DNA from: an uncultured Pseudomonadota bacterium
GTDB taxonomy: Bacteria > Pseudomonadota > Gammaproteobacteria > Burkholderiales > JALYOK01
Assembly (NCBI GenBank): GCA_902826775.1
Contig: CADEHE010000005.1
Location: forward strand, 310,001 to 374,000
Direction: 5' to 3'
Length of the DNA: 64,000 nt
Part shown: positions 24,542-32,756 of the stretch, piece after piece
How the letters are laid out: each line of letters begins with the position of its first letter
Numbering within the stretch: the first letter of the stretch is position 1
Notes under the pieces: generated by a model
What the model was told of the DNA's origin: nothing
The model's input: the letters and a program-made list of their open reading frames with translations, nothing else
Database searches by the model: none
Made by a program: the position numbers and the translations under genes

Positions 24542-24997
24542 TCAGCGGTAGACCAGCACCGGAATTTTGCAGTGCGTGAGCACGCGCGTGGTCTCGCTGC
24601 CCATCAGCACCGCGCTCAGGCCCCGGCGTCCGTGCGAGGCCATGAAGATGAGATCGCAACCCTTCTCGTTCGCCGCTTGAATGATGGCTTCCCACGGCGA
24701 GTAGCTGCTGAGCGTGTGCGTATCGCACGGCACGCCGTGCGCCTTCGCCGCCGCTTCGAAAGCGCTCAGCACACGCTGCGAGCGCTCGCGCGCGGCGTCC
24801 TCAAACTTTTCCGGCGTGGCGGTCTCATCGGGGTCGAGCGGCACCCAACCTTCGTAGTACATCGGGATCGGATAACCCGGGCTCGCGTAAAATCCCGTGA
24901 CGCGCGCGTTGATCTCCTTGGCGAATTGCATTGCGGCAGCGACCGCTTTATCGGACAGCTCCGAACCGTCGGTCGGAATCAAGATGTGGCGAAACAT
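24542..24997 (-). CDS. Universal stress protein (UspA family)
   Basis: 151 residues beginning MFRHILIPTDGSELSDKAVA, with the ATP-binding signature near the end (ASHGRRGLSAVLMGSETTRV, i.e. G-2x-G-9x-G-S) and a closing KIPVLVYR. UspA proteins with this motif bind ATP and are induced by starvation or stress in the cytoplasm. Start at 24997 behind an excellent GGAGGTG. The longer frame back to 25069 has no family similarity. Confidence 0.93.
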   Translation of the reverse strand: MFRHILIPTDGSELSDKAVAAAMQFAKEINARVTGFYASPGYPIPMYYEGWVPLDPDETATPEKFEDAARERSQRVLSAFEAAAKAHGVPCDTHTLSSYSPWEAIIQAANEKGCDLIFMASHGRRGLSAVLMGSETTRVLTHCKIPVLVYR

Positions 24998-25132
24998 GAG
25001 GCACCTCCGAGCATCTTGCGTTTGAATGGACAGCGCTATTCTACGCGCTGTCGGGCCTAGGGCAACCATAGGCGAGGCGCATACAGAAGATAGGATGCTT
25101 GTTTATGGCAACACCCAAGCCATGTGTGTGGC

Positions 25133-25138
25133 TATACT
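25133..25138 (+). promoter_or_regulatory. Possible -10 element before the nitroreductase
   Basis: TATACT at 25133-25138, 15 bases before the ATG at 25154. It would give a very short leader of about 10 bases. No good -35 hexamer is seen 16-18 bases upstream, so this is weak. Confidence 0.35.
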
Positions 25139-25153
25139 ATAAAAGGTATATAA

Positions 25154-25840
25154 ATGAGTGAACAGCAAATCGACGCGGCAACGCTGGAGCGCTTGTTGCG
25201 CACACGGTTCTCGGCACGCAAGTTCCAGCCGCGAGCCGTGCCACGCGCAACGCTCGATCAGATTCTGCAGTTGGCCCAGCGCACGCCATCCTGGTGCAAT
25301 ATCCAGCCATGGCAAGTCGTGCTGGTTAGTGGCGAGCCGTTGAACGAGCTACGCGAGCGCATGTGGCAGCATGCCCGCGGCGGCGCGCCAGCGAGCCCTG
25401 ATTTCCCTTTTCCGCCCAACTACACTGCCTCACACCGCGATCGGCGCAAAGTTTGCGGGCTGCAACTCTACCAGTCGCTGGGTATCGGCAAAGAGGATCG
25501 CGCTGCCGCTGCGGAGCAGTCGCTGGAAAATTTTCGCATGTTCGGCGCGCCGCATCTGGCTTTGATCTTTGTCGATGACTACCTGGGCTTTTATGGCGCG
25601 CTGGATTGCGGCTTGTACGCCATGACGCTCATGCTGGCAGCGCACAGCCTCGGCGTCGACACTATCGCGCAGGCCTCGCTCGCCTCCTATCCAGAGTTAG
25701 TGCGCCAACAGCTCGAACTGCCGCCCTCGCGCAAGCTCGTCTGCGGGATTGCGATAGGCTATGCCGAACGCGAGCATCCGATCAACAACTATCGCACCGA
25801 GCGCGCGGCAGTCGTGGAGGCGGTGCAGTTCGTTGAATAG
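25154..25840 (+). CDS. Nitroreductase family protein
   Basis: 228 residues of the FMN-dependent nitroreductase family (PF00881). RTRFSARKFQPRAVP gives the N-terminal FMN-phosphate contact, RTPSWCNIQPWQVVLV follows, and LDCGLYAMTLMLAAHSLGVD and IAIGYAEREHPINNYRTER complete the fold. It would reduce nitro-aromatics, quinones or similar acceptors with NAD(P)H in the cytoplasm; the natural substrate is not evident. It is divergent from uspA and separated from the next gene by 112 bases. Confidence 0.92.
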   Translation: MSEQQIDAATLERLLRTRFSARKFQPRAVPRATLDQILQLAQRTPSWCNIQPWQVVLVSGEPLNELRERMWQHARGGAPASPDFPFPPNYTASHRDRRKVCGLQLYQSLGIGKEDRAAAAEQSLENFRMFGAPHLALIFVDDYLGFYGALDCGLYAMTLMLAAHSLGVDTIAQASLASYPELVRQQLELPPSRKLVCGIAIGYAEREHPINNYRTERAAVVEAVQFVE

Positions 25841-25952
25841 AACGTGAATTGTGAAACACGCGCGCGAAGGCGTTGTGGTGCTGGTTCCGGTTGCTTTGAT
25901 CCACTTCGCGTTTCGCCATCTTTGATTTACTCACGCAGTCTGGAGAACTGAT

Positions 25953-26354
25953 ATGGCCATCATGAAGAAGATTGAGTACGCAGAAGCACCGCCCGCAGTA
26001 CGCGCCGTTTATGATGACATCATGACCTCGCGCAACACGGACTACATCAACAATATCTGGAAGGTGCTGGCGAATGATCCAGTCAGCCTCAAGCGCAACT
26101 GGGAGGCGATGAAGGAAATCATGGCGCCCGGCGCGCTCGATAAGATCACCAAAGAATTAATCTATCTTGCGGTGAGCATGACCAACCAGTGCGACTACTG
26201 TATCAACACGCATACCGCCGCCGCGCGTAAAGCGGGCATGACCGATGCGATGTTCAACGAACTGGTTGCGGTAATGGGTTTGGCCAACCAAGGCAACAAA
26301 ACCGTCAAGGCGCTGCAGGTCGAAGTTGACGAGCGCTATCTGCCCAACAGGTAG
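25953..26354 (+). CDS. Carboxymuconolactone decarboxylase / AhpD-like protein
   Basis: 133 residues; GGAG before the ATG. The segment MTNQCDYCINTHTAAARKAG carries the CxxC-x-x-x-H motif of AhpD-like members (C80, C83, H87), which indicates a thiol-disulfide (alkylhydroperoxidase-type) activity rather than lactone decarboxylation. It probably works in peroxide defence or redox repair in the cytoplasm. No partner peroxiredoxin is adjacent; the only AhpC-like gene of the window is the fragment at 14496. Confidence 0.88.
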   Translation: MAIMKKIEYAEAPPAVRAVYDDIMTSRNTDYINNIWKVLANDPVSLKRNWEAMKEIMAPGALDKITKELIYLAVSMTNQCDYCINTHTAAARKAGMTDAMFNELVAVMGLANQGNKTVKALQVEVDERYLPNR

Positions 26355-26420
26355 TCAAGTGCATGATCGCTGTGGCGATCTACGGCGGCGAGGCTCGGCA
26401 AGATACGGAACGCGGCCTTG

Positions 26421-26789
26421 CTAAGCTGCGTTCTTCTTCCACTCGATCATTGCCGCAGTCAGTTTGGTGGATACCTTGGTAAATTCGCCGGTGACAGAAA
26501 GCATTTGTTTTGCTTGCTCCAGCTTTCGGGTGAGCGCTAGTTCGGCAACTTGGGCGGCGACCTTGTGGAATTCGGCGTGTTGGTCTTTCACGCTTTTATA
26601 GTGCGCAGAGTTCTTGTCCGCGGCCGTGAGGCTGGGGCCATGCAGCCATTGGCCAAAGGCGCATTGGTTGTCCACGCGAATCTTGGTGAGGGGTATGTCG
26701 ATCGTGCCGCTGTCGATCGCCGTCTTGAGTCGCATTTTCCAGGCGGCGTGCGCCGCAACTGCTTTGTCGATTTCCGTTTTGTCGGCCAT
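26421..26789 (-). CDS. Free-standing CZB (chemoreceptor zinc-binding) domain protein
   Basis: 122 residues, entirely a CZB domain (PF13682): H14 in the AAHAAWKMRLKTAI helix, C43 in QCAFGQWLHG, and H71/H75 in KDQHAEFHKVA are the expected zinc ligands. CZB domains usually sit at the C-terminus of chemoreceptors or diguanylate cyclases and sense zinc or hypochlorous acid through the Zn-bound Cys. Here nothing else is attached and no chemoreceptor gene is nearby, so a partner must be encoded elsewhere. Confidence 0.87.
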   Translation of the reverse strand: MADKTEIDKAVAAHAAWKMRLKTAIDSGTIDIPLTKIRVDNQCAFGQWLHGPSLTAADKNSAHYKSVKDQHAEFHKVAAQVAELALTRKLEQAKQMLSVTGEFTKVSTKLTAAMIEWKKNAA

Positions 26790-26866
26790 GGTCTCTCCAG
26801 TGAAATTCAGTTCAGTGGTCTCTGTGAGAATATCGGCAACCTATGGTCGATCTTTAAAGGACTCTT

Positions 26867-27616
26867 ATGGAACTAGGGCTCAAAGGTAAATCGGTCTTAA
26901 TTACTGGTGCCTCCAAAGGTATTGGCCTCGCTTGCGCACACGCGTTCGCGGCCGAAGGCAGCATTGTGCATATCGCCGCGCGCTCGGCTGATTTGTTGGC
27001 TAAGGCAAGGGAGGATATGCGTACCCGCTACGGCGCCGCCGTGCACACCCATGTGTGCGACTTGCGTGCGAAGGGTGCAGTAAAGCAGCTCGCCGATGCG
27101 TGCGCAAACGTCGATGTGCTGGTCAACAACGCCGGCGATATCCCCGGCGGCAATATCGAAGCCATGGACGAAGAACGTTGGCGCCACGCGTGGGAACTGA
27201 AAGTGTTCGGCTATATCAACCTCACGCGCGAGATGATCGTGCGCATGAAACCGCGCGGCAAAGGAGTCATCGTGAACGTGGTCGGCATGGCGGGCGTGAC
27301 GCATCCGGCAGAGTATATTTGCGGCACGACCGGCAATGCGGCGCTGGAGGCCTTTACCAAGGGTGTCGGCAAGGGCTCGATCGAGTTCGGCGTGCGCGTG
27401 CTCGGCATGCACCCCCCGGCAACGCGCACCGATCGCATCATCTCCTTGAACAAAACCATTGCCAAGCAAAAGTTCGGCGACGAATCGCGCTGGGAGGAAC
27501 TGCTCAAGACCCAGCGCATGATGGAGCCGGAGCAAGTTGCCGATGCGGTGTTGTTCTTCGCCTCCGAGCGTGCAAGTTATTTGTCGGGCATGATGCTCAA
27601 TTTAGGAACGTATTGA
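26867..27616 (+). CDS. SDR-family oxidoreductase with atypical active site
   Basis: 249 residues with a normal SDR N-terminus (LITGASKGIGLACAHAFAAE, VLVNNAGDIPGG). In the catalytic region the usual Ser position reads NVVGMAG and the YxxxK motif reads YICGT, so Ser and Lys are replaced while Tyr is kept. This variant, with GNAALEAFTK downstream, is known to me from a subgroup of proteobacterial SDR proteins. Reductase activity by the standard mechanism is doubtful. It is followed by a convergent inverted-repeat region. Confidence 0.85.
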   Translation: MELGLKGKSVLITGASKGIGLACAHAFAAEGSIVHIAARSADLLAKAREDMRTRYGAAVHTHVCDLRAKGAVKQLADACANVDVLVNNAGDIPGGNIEAMDEERWRHAWELKVFGYINLTREMIVRMKPRGKGVIVNVVGMAGVTHPAEYICGTTGNAALEAFTKGVGKGSIEFGVRVLGMHPPATRTDRIISLNKTIAKQKFGDESRWEELLKTQRMMEPEQVADAVLFFASERASYLSGMMLNLGTY

Positions 27617-27673
27617 CGTGTGAGGCAGTTGCGCACCTCCCCTCTGAGGCGTGCGCAACGTTATTCGACGCTA

Positions 27674-27793
27674 TCGTTCCCGCGCAGGCAGGAACCCGTT
27701 CCGTGCCCAGTTGTGGATGCTGGGGGCATCGCCGAACTGCTTTCCGTCTGCGAGATTCGTCGGCCGCATGGGTCCCCGCCTGCGCGGGGACGA
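27674..27793. repeat. Inverted-repeat intergenic element
   Basis: Two 23-base arms, 27674-27696 (TCGTTCCCGCGCAGGC...) and 27771-27793 (...GCCTGCGCGGGGACGA), are near-perfect inverted copies with a 74-base spacer. The CCCGCGCAGGC core is the common dispersed repeat of many beta- and gammaproteobacteria. It lies between two convergent genes and may act as a terminator or a small mobile element. Confidence 0.85.
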
Positions 27794-27848
27794 CAATTTG
27801 CAGGTAACGCGCTCGTCAGGAAGATAAGGCGAACTACCAAGCCCTAAA

Positions 27849-29957
27849 CTAATCCACCTCGCGCACCACTTCCACTAGGCAGTCGTAGAACGTCGCCCCG
27901 CCGCCCAGATCGGTCACGCGCTGCGGCGTGACTTCATTGGCATTCTTGCCGTCGGGTGCGAATTTGCGCCACCAGATCGAGCGGGCGACGACGACGCCGG
28001 CGCGCGGTTTGTCGTTGACCAGCGCTTTCAGGCGCATGCTGCCGCGATCGTTGTACATGCGCACGTAGTCGCCATCTTTGATGCCACGCGCGGCCGCATC
28101 CGTCGAGTGCAGTTCCAGCGTCGGCTCGCCTTCTTGGTCGCGGAAGCGTGGCATGTTGGCGAACGTCGTGTTCAGGAAATTACGTGCTGGCGGGGAAATG
28201 AACACGAGCGGGTACTTTTGCGCCAGCGCAGGATTGGTGTGCGGCAATTCTACCGGTGGGTTGTAGAACGGCAGCGGATCCACCCCCTGCTTTTCGAGCG
28301 CCGCCGAGTAGAACTCACACTTGCCGGACGGCGTGGGAAAGCCGCCTTGCGCGAACGGTGCCCACTTCTCGGGCACGGCAAGGCGCTGCCAGCCCTCGCG
28401 CTTGAGCGCATCCCACGTCATCTTGCCCATGCGCGCGCGGCCTGAGCCGATGGCCGTGCGCGCGATATCTTCATCGGATTCCTTGAAACACGATTCGGTG
28501 AATCCCATGCGTGCAGCGAGCTGGCGGAAGATCTCCGAGTTGGGTTTTGCTTCGCCGAGCGGCTCGATCGCCGGATTGTTCGCCAACATGTAGAGGTGGC
28601 CGTAGGACTTGTGGATGTCGTGATGTTCGAGCTGCGTCGTGGCCGGCAGCACGATGTCGGCATAGTCCGCCGTGTCGGTTTGAAACTGTTCGAGCACGAC
28701 GCAGAACAGATCCTCGCGCGCGAATCCCGCTGTGACTTTGCTCGAATCCGGCGCGACCGCGACGGGGTTGGAGTTGTACACGATGATCGCTTCGATCGCC
28801 GGCTGCGCCTCGAGCAGCGCATCGCCGATCGCCACCATGTTGATACTGCGCGGCTGATAAGGCAGCAAATCGGGACGCTCCAGCGCGTTCACATCGAGGC
28901 TGTAGAAATCCGATGTGGCGAGCACCAAACCGCCGGAGGCGTGGCGCCACGCGCCGGTTAGCGCGGGCAAGCAAGCAACGGTGCGCACCGCAATACCGCC
29001 ACCTGTGTGCCTCTGCATGCCATAATTCAAGCGAATGGCGGCCGGAGACATTGACGAGTATTCGCGTGCCAGTGCGACGACCACGTTCTCATCCAAGCCG
29101 CAGATCTGCGCCACGCGCGCCGGCGGATATTCCTGCACGCGCTGCTTCAATTGCTCGAAACCGAGGGTGTACTTTTCGACGTAGTCGCGGTCGTAGCGAC
29201 CCTCGTTGATGATGACGTGCATCATGCCGAGCGCGAGCGCGGCGTCAGTGCCGGGCAAGGGCGCAATGTGTTGGTGGCATTTTTCAGCGCTGAGGCTCTG
29301 GTATGGATCGATCGCGATCACTTTCGCGCCGCGGCGTTTCGCTGCGGTCACGCGCGACCAGAAATGCAAGTTGGAGGTGATCGGGTTCGATCCCCAGATT
29401 ATGATGAGCTTGGCTTCATCGAAGCGCTCGGGGTCCATGCCTACCGACGCGCCGAGCGTGTACTTCATGCCCGCTTTGCCGGCGCTCGAACAAATCGTGC
29501 GCTCCAGCAAGCTCGCGCCGAGCTTATGAAAGAAGCGGCGGTCCATGGAGCTGCCTTGCACTTGACCCATGGTGCCGGCGTAGGAGTAGGGCAGGATCGC
29601 CTGCGCGCCATGCGGCGAGGCACTGATCCCTTTCAGCTTCTCTGCGATGGTGTCGAGCGCTTCGTCCCAGGAAATGCGTTCGAACCGCCCTTCACCTTTC
29701 TTGCCGATGCGGCGCATCGGATTCATCAAGCGCTCGGGCGAGTAGGTGCGCTCCAAGTAGTACGCGACTTTGGTGCACAGCGTGCCTTGCGTGAACGGAT
29801 GATCGGGTGCGCCTTGAATCTTGATGGCCTTGCCGTCTTTCACCGTCACCAGCATCGCGCAGGTATCGGGACAATCGTGCGGGCAGGCAGCGCGCACGAC
29901 CTTGGTGTCTTGCGTGGCGGGCGCCAATTCAGCTGGGGAGAAGGTCGGAGCGTTCAT
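27849..29957 (-). CDS. Molybdopterin-dependent oxidoreductase with 4Fe-4S cluster
   Basis: 702 residues. C25, C29, C33 (ACPHDCPDTC) and C61 (GTLCTK) bind a [4Fe-4S] cluster. Then follow the molybdopterin domains (RISWDEALDTIAEKLKG, LIIIWGSNPITSNLHFWSRV, NYGMQRHTGGGIAVRT) and a C-terminal dinucleotide-binding domain (LVFISPPARNFLNTTFAN, DGDYVRMYNDRGSMRLKALV). No Tat signal is seen, so it is probably cytoplasmic. It belongs to the DMSO reductase superfamily; formate dehydrogenase, thiosulfate reductase and related labels are used for this subgroup, and the substrate is undetermined. The true start is 29957; the open frame further upstream overlaps dusA. Confidence 0.9.
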   Translation of the reverse strand: MNAPTFSPAELAPATQDTKVVRAACPHDCPDTCAMLVTVKDGKAIKIQGAPDHPFTQGTLCTKVAYYLERTYSPERLMNPMRRIGKKGEGRFERISWDEALDTIAEKLKGISASPHGAQAILPYSYAGTMGQVQGSSMDRRFFHKLGASLLERTICSSAGKAGMKYTLGASVGMDPERFDEAKLIIIWGSNPITSNLHFWSRVTAAKRRGAKVIAIDPYQSLSAEKCHQHIAPLPGTDAALALGMMHVIINEGRYDRDYVEKYTLGFEQLKQRVQEYPPARVAQICGLDENVVVALAREYSSMSPAAIRLNYGMQRHTGGGIAVRTVACLPALTGAWRHASGGLVLATSDFYSLDVNALERPDLLPYQPRSINMVAIGDALLEAQPAIEAIIVYNSNPVAVAPDSSKVTAGFAREDLFCVVLEQFQTDTADYADIVLPATTQLEHHDIHKSYGHLYMLANNPAIEPLGEAKPNSEIFRQLAARMGFTESCFKESDEDIARTAIGSGRARMGKMTWDALKREGWQRLAVPEKWAPFAQGGFPTPSGKCEFYSAALEKQGVDPLPFYNPPVELPHTNPALAQKYPLVFISPPARNFLNTTFANMPRFRDQEGEPTLELHSTDAAARGIKDGDYVRMYNDRGSMRLKALVNDKPRAGVVVARSIWWRKFAPDGKNANEVTPQRVTDLGGGATFYDCLVEVVREVD

Positions 29958-30030
29958 CGGGTTAATTCCAATGGCATCATGACGATGATACTCCCTTGGC
30001 CGGCGCGGGCGGGCGAATCGATCGAGCGGG

Positions 30031-31062
30031 CTAGCCGTCAGCAAGTGCCAGTGCGCCGCGCTCTTCGAATGGGAGGGTGCGCACGGCTTCGAGCGCGCGC
30101 AGCAGCAGGGCAGGGTCATTGGCGCGCAGCAACTGCGCGTCCGACAGCATGCGCCGCCAGTTGCGCGCGCCAGGTAAATGGTGGAATAGACCGAGCATGT
30201 GGCGTGTGATGTTGCGCAACAGCGTGCCGCGTGCGACCGCTTGCTCGGCGTAAGCAACCATCGCCCCGACCACTTGTTCGCGGCTCGGCGTGGGGGCGCT
30301 GGAATCGTAGCAACGTCGGTCGGCGTCGGCGAGCAGATATGGATCGTGATAGATGGCGCGCCCGAGCATGACGCCGTCAACGTAAGGTAAATGCTGTTCG
30401 ATCGCGTGCCAATCGCTGATGCCGCCGTTGATGACGATCGTATAGTCTGGAAACTCGCGCTTGAGACGGTAGACGTAGTCGTACTTGAGTGGCGGGATTT
30501 CGCGGTTGTCTTTCGGGCTCAAGCCTTTCAGGATCGCTTTGCGCGCGTGCACGATGAACGTGGTGCAGCCGACCGCGCCGACGAAATCGCGCATGAAGCC
30601 GTAGCTTTCGGCGGCGATGTGAGCGCCGGTCGCATCGATGCCGATGCGATGCTTGACCGTGACCGGCAGCGTGCTCGCCGCGCGCATCGCTTTGACGCAA
30701 TCGGCGACCAGTTGCGGCTCAGCCATCAAGCATGCGCCGAAGGCGCCGCGCTGTACGCGTTCGCTGGGACAGCCGACATTGAGATTGATTTCATCGTAAC
30801 CCCAGCGCGCGGCGAGTTGGGCGCAGCGCGCCAGTTCATTCGGGTCGCTGCCGCCCAGTTGCAGCGCCAGTGGATGTTCGGCTGGGTCGAAATCGAGATG
30901 TCGCGGCGCGTCGCCGTGCAACAACGCGCCGCTGGTTATCATCTCCGTATAGAGCAACGCGTGACGCGAGAGCTGGCGAAAGAAGTAGCGGCAATGCCGG
31001 TCGGTGTGATCCAGCATCGGCGCGGTGCAGAAGCGGTGTGGCGTAGCGCTAACGGAAGACAT
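30031..31062 (-). CDS. dusA: tRNA-dihydrouridine(20/20a) synthase DusA
   Basis: 343 residues starting MSSVSATPHRFCTAPMLDHT. APMLDHTDRHCRYFFR, LQLGGSDPNELARCAQLAAR, INLNVGCPSERVQRGAFGAC (with the catalytic Cys in GAFGAC), TVKHRIGID and INGGISDWHAI are characteristic of DusA. It reduces U20/U20a in the tRNA D-loop using FMN and NADPH. The 343-residue length and the GCPSERVQ motif favour DusA over DusB or DusC. Confidence 0.95.
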   Translation of the reverse strand: MSSVSATPHRFCTAPMLDHTDRHCRYFFRQLSRHALLYTEMITSGALLHGDAPRHLDFDPAEHPLALQLGGSDPNELARCAQLAARWGYDEINLNVGCPSERVQRGAFGACLMAEPQLVADCVKAMRAASTLPVTVKHRIGIDATGAHIAAESYGFMRDFVGAVGCTTFIVHARKAILKGLSPKDNREIPPLKYDYVYRLKREFPDYTIVINGGISDWHAIEQHLPYVDGVMLGRAIYHDPYLLADADRRCYDSSAPTPSREQVVGAMVAYAEQAVARGTLLRNITRHMLGLFHHLPGARNWRRMLSDAQLLRANDPALLLRALEAVRTLPFEERGALALADG

Positions 31063-31103
31063 GACGCGATTGTACCGGCGAGCGCTGCCGCCGCTGCACT
31101 CTA

Positions 31104-31172
31104 CAAAATAAGGCGAGCGTAGCGTGCTAGAGTAACTCGACTCCGTACGCAGAAAGAGCACGGGCGCAGGAG
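31104..31172. repeat. Direct repeat upstream of dusA, copy 1
   Basis: About 69 bases containing AATAAGG (31107-31113), GCGTAGCG and GACTCCGTACGC (31139-31150), then AGAGCACGGGCGCAGG. The second copy is offset by exactly 111 bases (31215-31283). Confidence 0.7.
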
Positions 31173-31214
31173 TGTCCGCACCATTTGTTCCAGCCACGGC
31201 CGCCGTTGCTTCTC

Positions 31215-31295
31215 ACAAATAAGGTGCGCGTAGCGCACCCCATCAATTCGACTCCGTACGCGGTTAGAGCGCGGGGGCAGGGGGTTCCCCCGCGC
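31215..31295. repeat. Direct repeat copy 2 with terminal hairpin
   Basis: AATAAGG (31218-31224), GCGTAGCG, GACTCCGTACGC (31250-31261), AGAGCGCGGG match copy 1 at a 111-base offset. A perfect nine-base stem GCGCGGGGG/CCCCCGCGC (31269-31277 and 31287-31295) follows, just after the stop of the M48 protease gene, and may end its transcript although there is no T run. Confidence 0.7.
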
Positions 31296-31298
31296 CTA

Positions 31299-32111
31299 CT
31301 AATACGCCCCCTCACGCGCTCCTGTACCTGGGAAGCTGCAGGCAGCGGAAAGCTTATTAACGTGTTCTTGGATCTTGGCGATACGGTTCTCCGGGCTAGG
31401 GTGCGAGCTAGCGAATTCCGGCTGCCGCCCGCCACCAGAGGCTTTGGCGAGGATTTCCATCACACCCACCAAGGCGCCTGGGTCGTAGCCGGCGTCCTTC
31501 ATGAAGCACACGCCGAAGCGGTCCGATTCCAGTTCGTCTTCGCGGCCGTACTTCATATTGATGAGCCCGCCGACCATTTGCGCGACTTGCGCCATCTCGT
31601 ATGAGCCTGCACCCATGACGACCGCGCCGGTGATACCTTGCGTGAGTTGCTGTTTGGCAATGTGCTCGGCGCTGTGGCGGCCGATGACGTGGCCGATTTC
31701 GTGGCCCAGCACGCCGGCGAGCTGATCGTCGTTTTGCAGACGGCTCAACAGCGCGACTGTGATAAAGATCTGTCCGCCTGGCAGTGCGAATGCATTGACT
31801 GTTTGATCATCCGCAAGCACGTGAAAGTCGAACGGGTAGCCGCTCTTTGCCGCGATGCTGGCGGCGACAATCTTCTGTCCGAGCGTCTTGACTTGGCGCT
31901 GCACGCGCTCGTCGCGGTACAACCCGCCGAACTGCTGCGCCATTTCCGGCGCGGATTGCAGTCCCATGGCGACTTCTTGCTCTTGCGTTAGGCTGATGCG
32001 TTGCTTTTCGCCCGTAACGGGGTTGACCGAGCTCTTGCTCAAGTACGAGATCACAGAAAAGCCAGCAATCACAAGCATGATGATGAGGCGCAGTTTCCAG
32101 GCTGAGCGCAT
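31299..32111 (-). CDS. M48-family metalloprotease
   Basis: 270 residues. An N-terminal hydrophobic segment (LRLIIMLVIAGFSVISYL) anchors or exports the protein. GVLGHEIGHVIGRH contains the HExxH zinc motif (H137, E138, H141), and DELESDRFG supplies the third zinc ligand Glu. FALPGGQIFITVALL is typical of LoiP/YggG-type periplasmic proteases that degrade damaged envelope proteins. ATG at 32111 follows AAGGAG. It lies 19 bases downstream of the membrane protein gene on the same strand, so the pair is probably an operon. Confidence 0.92.
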   Translation of the reverse strand: MRSAWKLRLIIMLVIAGFSVISYLSKSSVNPVTGEKQRISLTQEQEVAMGLQSAPEMAQQFGGLYRDERVQRQVKTLGQKIVAASIAAKSGYPFDFHVLADDQTVNAFALPGGQIFITVALLSRLQNDDQLAGVLGHEIGHVIGRHSAEHIAKQQLTQGITGAVVMGAGSYEMAQVAQMVGGLINMKYGREDELESDRFGVCFMKDAGYDPGALVGVMEILAKASGGGRQPEFASSHPSPENRIAKIQEHVNKLSAACSFPGTGAREGAY

Positions 32112-32130
32112 GTTTTCTTCTCCTTGATTG

Positions 32131-32631
32131 TTAGCTGCGCGCGGCCGGGGTTACTCGCACGAAGCGCTCGCGCTCGAGCGCCTCGTAGATGCCGCCCGCT
32201 ACAGCACCAAAAACGGCGTGGCTCGCTGCCATGATCCAGCTGCGCATGCTGGCAAACCACGGAAACCAATCAGACAGACCGTAGTAGTTGATTGCGTAGA
32301 GGGCGAGGCCAAACAATGCGCCGCCGATCACGCCGACGACGATGCCCCAGCGATGCAAACAAAATGCAACGATGCAGGCGAAAGCGATCGACAAAAGTAG
32401 ATGTACTGGCAGACCGAAGCTCATGGCTTGCGTCTCCATGCCGGTGGCAGGCGGTAAGACCTTGGGGCCCAGCACCATGGCCGCGGGCAACTGCAGCGGC
32501 ACCCAAGCGTTGCCTAAATGCTTGCTTGTCAGCCACATGTTCATCAATAAAAACACGAAGCCGCCGATCAGGCCGGCGATGATCGCGGCGCGCCAATCGA
32601 CGATTTGCCGCAACTGCGTTTGGTTTTGCAT
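32131..32631 (-). CDS. Unrecognised four-span membrane protein
   Basis: 166 residues with four hydrophobic segments (AAIIAGLIGGFVFLLMNMWL, PVHLLLSIAFACIVAFCL, GIVVGVIGGALFGLALYAIN, IMAASHAVFGAVAGGIYEAL). The ends are polar. I cannot assign a family. It precedes the M48 protease in the same direction with a 19-base gap. Confidence 0.75.
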   Translation of the reverse strand: MQNQTQLRQIVDWRAAIIAGLIGGFVFLLMNMWLTSKHLGNAWVPLQLPAAMVLGPKVLPPATGMETQAMSFGLPVHLLLSIAFACIVAFCLHRWGIVVGVIGGALFGLALYAINYYGLSDWFPWFASMRSWIMAASHAVFGAVAGGIYEALERERFVRVTPAARS

Positions 32632-32725
32632 GCCGGCTCCTCACTAGGTTGTTAGCGTAAGGATAACCGACTGCGCGGTGAACTGGATAGGGCGAGCGAG
32701 CGACCGGCGCAGGCCGCGCGGACGC

Positions 32726-32743
32726 GCTGGCGCACGCGCCAGC
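32726..32743. terminator. Hairpin between minus-strand genes
   Basis: GCTGGCGC/GCGCCAGC, eight-base perfect stem with a two-base spacer, just after the stop of the GGDEF/EAL gene on the minus strand. No T run, so intrinsic termination is uncertain. Confidence 0.35.
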
Positions 32744-32756
32744 ATGGCAGCGGAAA

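Noticed and set aside
24728-25069. Longer frames for the minus-strand genes at 24246 and 24542
   Set aside because: The added parts overlap other genes or lack family similarity, while ATGs at 24530 and 24997 have proper positions.
29958-30380. N-terminal extension of the molybdopterin oxidoreductase to 30380
   Set aside because: It overlaps dusA in another frame and has no similarity; ATG 29957 gives the normal N-terminus.
31104-31283. CRISPR-like repeat
   Set aside because: Only two imperfect copies with 111-base period; no regular spacing and no cas genes.
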